Both the position numbers and the translations under genes were made by a program. The notes beneath the pieces are model-generated. The model ran no database searches. It was not told the origin of the DNA and saw only the letters and a list, made by a program, of their open reading frames with translations. Source: Lachnospiraceae bacterium (GTDB lineage Bacteria > Bacillota > Clostridia > Lachnospirales > Lachnospiraceae). From it: 6,693 bases of DNA. Positions 4,655-6,693 of the stretch are shown piece by piece. Position 1 is the stretch's first letter, and every line of letters starts with the position of its first letter. The stretch covers positions 1-6,693 of the forward strand of contig DNAD01000184.1 of assembly GCA_003484785.1 (NCBI GenBank). The letters are read 5' to 3'.

Positions 4655-6640
4655 ATGTACAACAAAAGAATCAGACCGGATGAGAGACCGGTTTTCCCGA
4701 AAAGGGCAGTGATCACGGGAGGAATGCCCTATGGCAATAAGGAACTGCATTTCGGACATGTGGGAGGAATGTTTGTGCATGCCGATGTGTTCGCCAGGTT
4801 TTTAAGAGACAGGATAGGAAAGGAGAATGTGGTCTTTGTTTCGGGCACCGACTGCTACGGCTCGCCGGCTCTTGAAAGCTACAGGCAGCTTAAGGAGAAG
4901 GGCTATGACAAGTCAATAAAGGAATATGTCAGGGGAAACCATGAAAAGCAGAAGAAAACCCTTGACGACTACAGGATAAGCCTTGACTTTTTCGGGGCAT
5001 CCGCCCTGGACGACTCTGCCACAATGCATAATAAGGTTTCGGAGGAGATCTTTGAGACCCTTTATGAAAAGGGATATCTTGAAAAGCTTTCAACACCCCA
5101 GTTTTATGATGATGAGCTGGGAGTCTTTTTAAACGGAAGGCAGGTCGAGGGAAAATGCCCCATAGAGGGGTGCCAGTCAGAAAAGGCCTACGCGGATGAA
5201 TGCTCGCTCGGACACCAGTTCATGCCAAGTGAGCTCATAAATCCCATAAGCGTTCTTTCCGGAAAGAAGCCCTCCTTTAAGAACGTTACCAACTGGTATT
5301 ACAGGCTGGAGGACGATATAGATTTTCTGAAGGAATACTTTGATGAGCTTAAGAAGGATACAAATACGCGTAAGTTTGCCCTTACCGTCATCGAGGATTT
5401 CCTGAACAGGCCCCTTATACACATCCCCAAGAAGTTCCTTGAGGGAAAGGATACGGACGCTATCCTTAAGAGGCTTCCGGAGCATGAGCTTACGGATGAG
5501 GAAAAACGCAAGTCCTTAATGGTGACCTTCAAATCCCTTGACGATCGGGATATAGCAAGAAAGGTACTGGAGGAGGAAGGGGTACACTATACCGCGGGAA
5601 AGACTCTGGTGCCCTTCAGGCTTACCGGCAATGTTGAATGGGGCGTGCCCGTGCCCGATAAGGAGGACACTAAGGATCTGACCTTCTGGGTATGGCCGGA
5701 ATCGCTGTGGGCTCCCATCTCCTTTACCAGAGCCTACTTTAAGAGAAAGGGCCTTGACGACGATGAGTGGAAGAGATGGTGGGATGATGATGAGGCGCAG
5801 GTATACCAGTTCATAGGTGAGGACAATATATACTTTTATTCCATCGCCCAGACCGGGATGTTCAATGCCCTCGGGAACCTTCACCAGACCAATGTCATCG
5901 CCAACAGGCACATACTGTTCATGGACACCAAGGCAAGCTCCAGCTCCGATATCAAGCCTCCCATGGCTGATGAGCTGCTTAAGCACTATTCCGCCGACCA
6001 GCTCAGGATGCACTTCATAAGCCTCGGCCTCAATAACAAGAGCACCGGCTTTAAGCCCCAGGTATATATGCCCGAAGAGGAAAGAGCGGGAGCGGACATG
6101 GTGGTGAAGGAGGGCAACCTTCTTACCAACGTGTATAACCGTCTTATCCGTTCCTGCTTCTATACCCTTCAGAAGGAGTTTGACGGAAGGTTTCCGGAGG
6201 GAGAAGCCGGTGATGAGATAAAGGAGTTTGCAGAGGCCAAGGTGCTTGAGTACGAACGCTTTATGTACAATCAGGAGTTCCACAGGATCTCCTATGTCCT
6301 GGATGAATATATAAGAGAGACAAATAAGGGCTGGGCGGCAAGGAGCAGGGAAGCAGATAAGAATAACGATAAGGAGCTTTGGAAGCAGCTGCTTATCGAT
6401 ACCTTCTATTCCTGCAAGGTGATGGCTGTCCTTCTGCATCCCCTGGCTCCGGACGGATGCGAGATGTTTGCGGATTATATGAATCTGGGAGAGAGCCTGT
6501 TTTCGTGGGATAAGATCCTTGAGCCCATAAGCGCCTACGTTTCGGATATAACGAAGCATGAGCTCAAGTTCCTGGAGCCTAAGGTGGATTTCTTTAAAAA
6601 GCCTCTCTGGCAGCTTACTGCCCAGGAGAAGGCTGAGTAG
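4655..6640 (+). CDS. Methionyl-tRNA synthetase-like class I tRNA ligase, divergent
   Basis: 661 residues with MetRS architecture: Rossmann catalytic core, zinc-knuckle insertion (C168, C173, C183, H187), V-E-W-G-V-P-V-P at 327-334, and a helical anticodon-binding domain from about 480 to 630 containing G-N-L-L-T-N (487-492) and H-P-L-A-P (595-599). The HIGH motif is H32-F-G-H35. By family it would charge tRNA-Met with methionine using ATP in the cytoplasm. Much is unusual. KMSKS reads K426-A-S-S-S. Aligned by eye with E. coli MetRS, Y260, H301 and W305 of the methionine pocket become P354, Y395 and Q399, while W253 (W347) and D52 (D66) are kept. There is also extra sequence at about 253-315 before W-G-V-P-V-P and no C-terminal EMAP-like tRNA-binding domain. 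It could be the cell's metG, a second MetRS (for instance inhibitor-resistant), or a paralogue with another substrate. No T-box was found upstream, and it is flanked by terminators. Confidence 0.85.
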   Translation: MYNKRIRPDERPVFPKRAVITGGMPYGNKELHFGHVGGMFVHADVFARFLRDRIGKENVVFVSGTDCYGSPALESYRQLKEKGYDKSIKEYVRGNHEKQKKTLDDYRISLDFFGASALDDSATMHNKVSEEIFETLYEKGYLEKLSTPQFYDDELGVFLNGRQVEGKCPIEGCQSEKAYADECSLGHQFMPSELINPISVLSGKKPSFKNVTNWYYRLEDDIDFLKEYFDELKKDTNTRKFALTVIEDFLNRPLIHIPKKFLEGKDTDAILKRLPEHELTDEEKRKSLMVTFKSLDDRDIARKVLEEEGVHYTAGKTLVPFRLTGNVEWGVPVPDKEDTKDLTFWVWPESLWAPISFTRAYFKRKGLDDDEWKRWWDDDEAQVYQFIGEDNIYFYSIAQTGMFNALGNLHQTNVIANRHILFMDTKASSSSDIKPPMADELLKHYSADQLRMHFISLGLNNKSTGFKPQVYMPEEERAGADMVVKEGNLLTNVYNRLIRSCFYTLQKEFDGRFPEGEAGDEIKEFAEAKVLEYERFMYNQEFHRISYVLDEYIRETNKGWAARSREADKNNDKELWKQLLIDTFYSCKVMAVLLHPLAPDGCEMFADYMNLGESLFSWDKILEPISAYVSDITKHELKFLEPKVDFFKKPLWQLTAQEKAE

Positions 6641-6651
6641 ATCTGTATGGC

Positions 6652-6684
6652 AGCATTCACGTTTTGAAAGGCCGTGAATGCTTT
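6652..6684 (+). terminator. Hairpin terminator after the MetRS-like gene
   Basis: AGCATTCACG (6652-6661) and CGTGAATGCT (6673-6682) form a perfect 10-bp stem around an 11-nt loop, 11 bases after the TAG. The right arm runs into TTT (6682-6684) and then AGTGGTT, so the T-tract is short and termination may be incomplete. The window ends 9 bases later. Confidence 0.6.
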
Positions 6685-6693
6685 AGTGGTTAA

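Noticed and set aside
5516..6559. Long minus-strand open frame of 347 codons opposite the MetRS-like gene
   Set aside because: It lies entirely within a well-supported gene, its translation shows no recognisable family, and it is explained by codon bias of the plus-strand gene.
1..6693. CRISPR array, transposon ends, tRNA or phage genes
   Set aside because: No spaced direct repeats, transposase motifs, cloverleaf or phage proteins were seen anywhere in the window.

Overview
The window looks like chromosomal DNA of an anaerobic Clostridia-class Firmicute, most likely Lachnospiraceae. The evidence is AGA/AGG-dominated arginine codons, frequent ATA isoleucine codons, GGAGG-type ribosome binding sites, intermediate GC, and protein types typical of gut or rumen clostridia (GH42 beta-galactosidase, TIGR03905-type TSCPD protein, a flavoprotein-rubredoxin fusion). 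No mobile element, tRNA, rRNA or CRISPR array was seen. The genus is an inference and is not fixed by the sequence.

Layout, left to right. (1) 1-381: the C-terminal part of a DegT/DnrJ/EryC1/StrS sugar aminotransferase, cut by the window edge, followed by a hairpin. (2) 451-2670 and 2674-2922: a complete cytoplasmic GH42 beta-galactosidase with an unexplained C-terminal tail, then a small four-cysteine TSCPD protein whose ribosome binding site lies at the end of the GH42 gene. These two are almost certainly one transcript. (3) 3017-3637, minus strand: an FMN split-barrel plus rubredoxin protein of the Hrb (high-molecular-weight rubredoxin) type, convergent with the GH42/TSCPD pair. (4) 3638-3922: a divergent control region with a promoter for each direction, a perfect 8-1-8 palindrome on the minus-strand promoter, and several inverted repeats. 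(5) 3923-4534: a second, rubredoxin-less split-barrel flavoprotein reading the other way, ended by a GC-rich terminator. (6) 4655-6640: a 661-residue methionyl-tRNA-synthetase-like class I tRNA ligase, followed by a perfect 10-bp terminator-type hairpin.

Functionally there are three unrelated blocks: surface glycan sugar synthesis, beta-galactoside breakdown, and flavin redox proteins probably concerned with oxygen or nitric oxide handling, plus the synthetase-like gene. The most unusual item is that synthetase. Its overall fold signatures match MetRS, but several residues that contact methionine in the E. coli enzyme are replaced, and the KMSKS loop reads K-A-S-S-S. It may be a paralogue with changed amino acid specificity or a different job. 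The divergent flavoprotein control region and the SD-bearing 3' tail of the GH42 gene are the next most interesting places.
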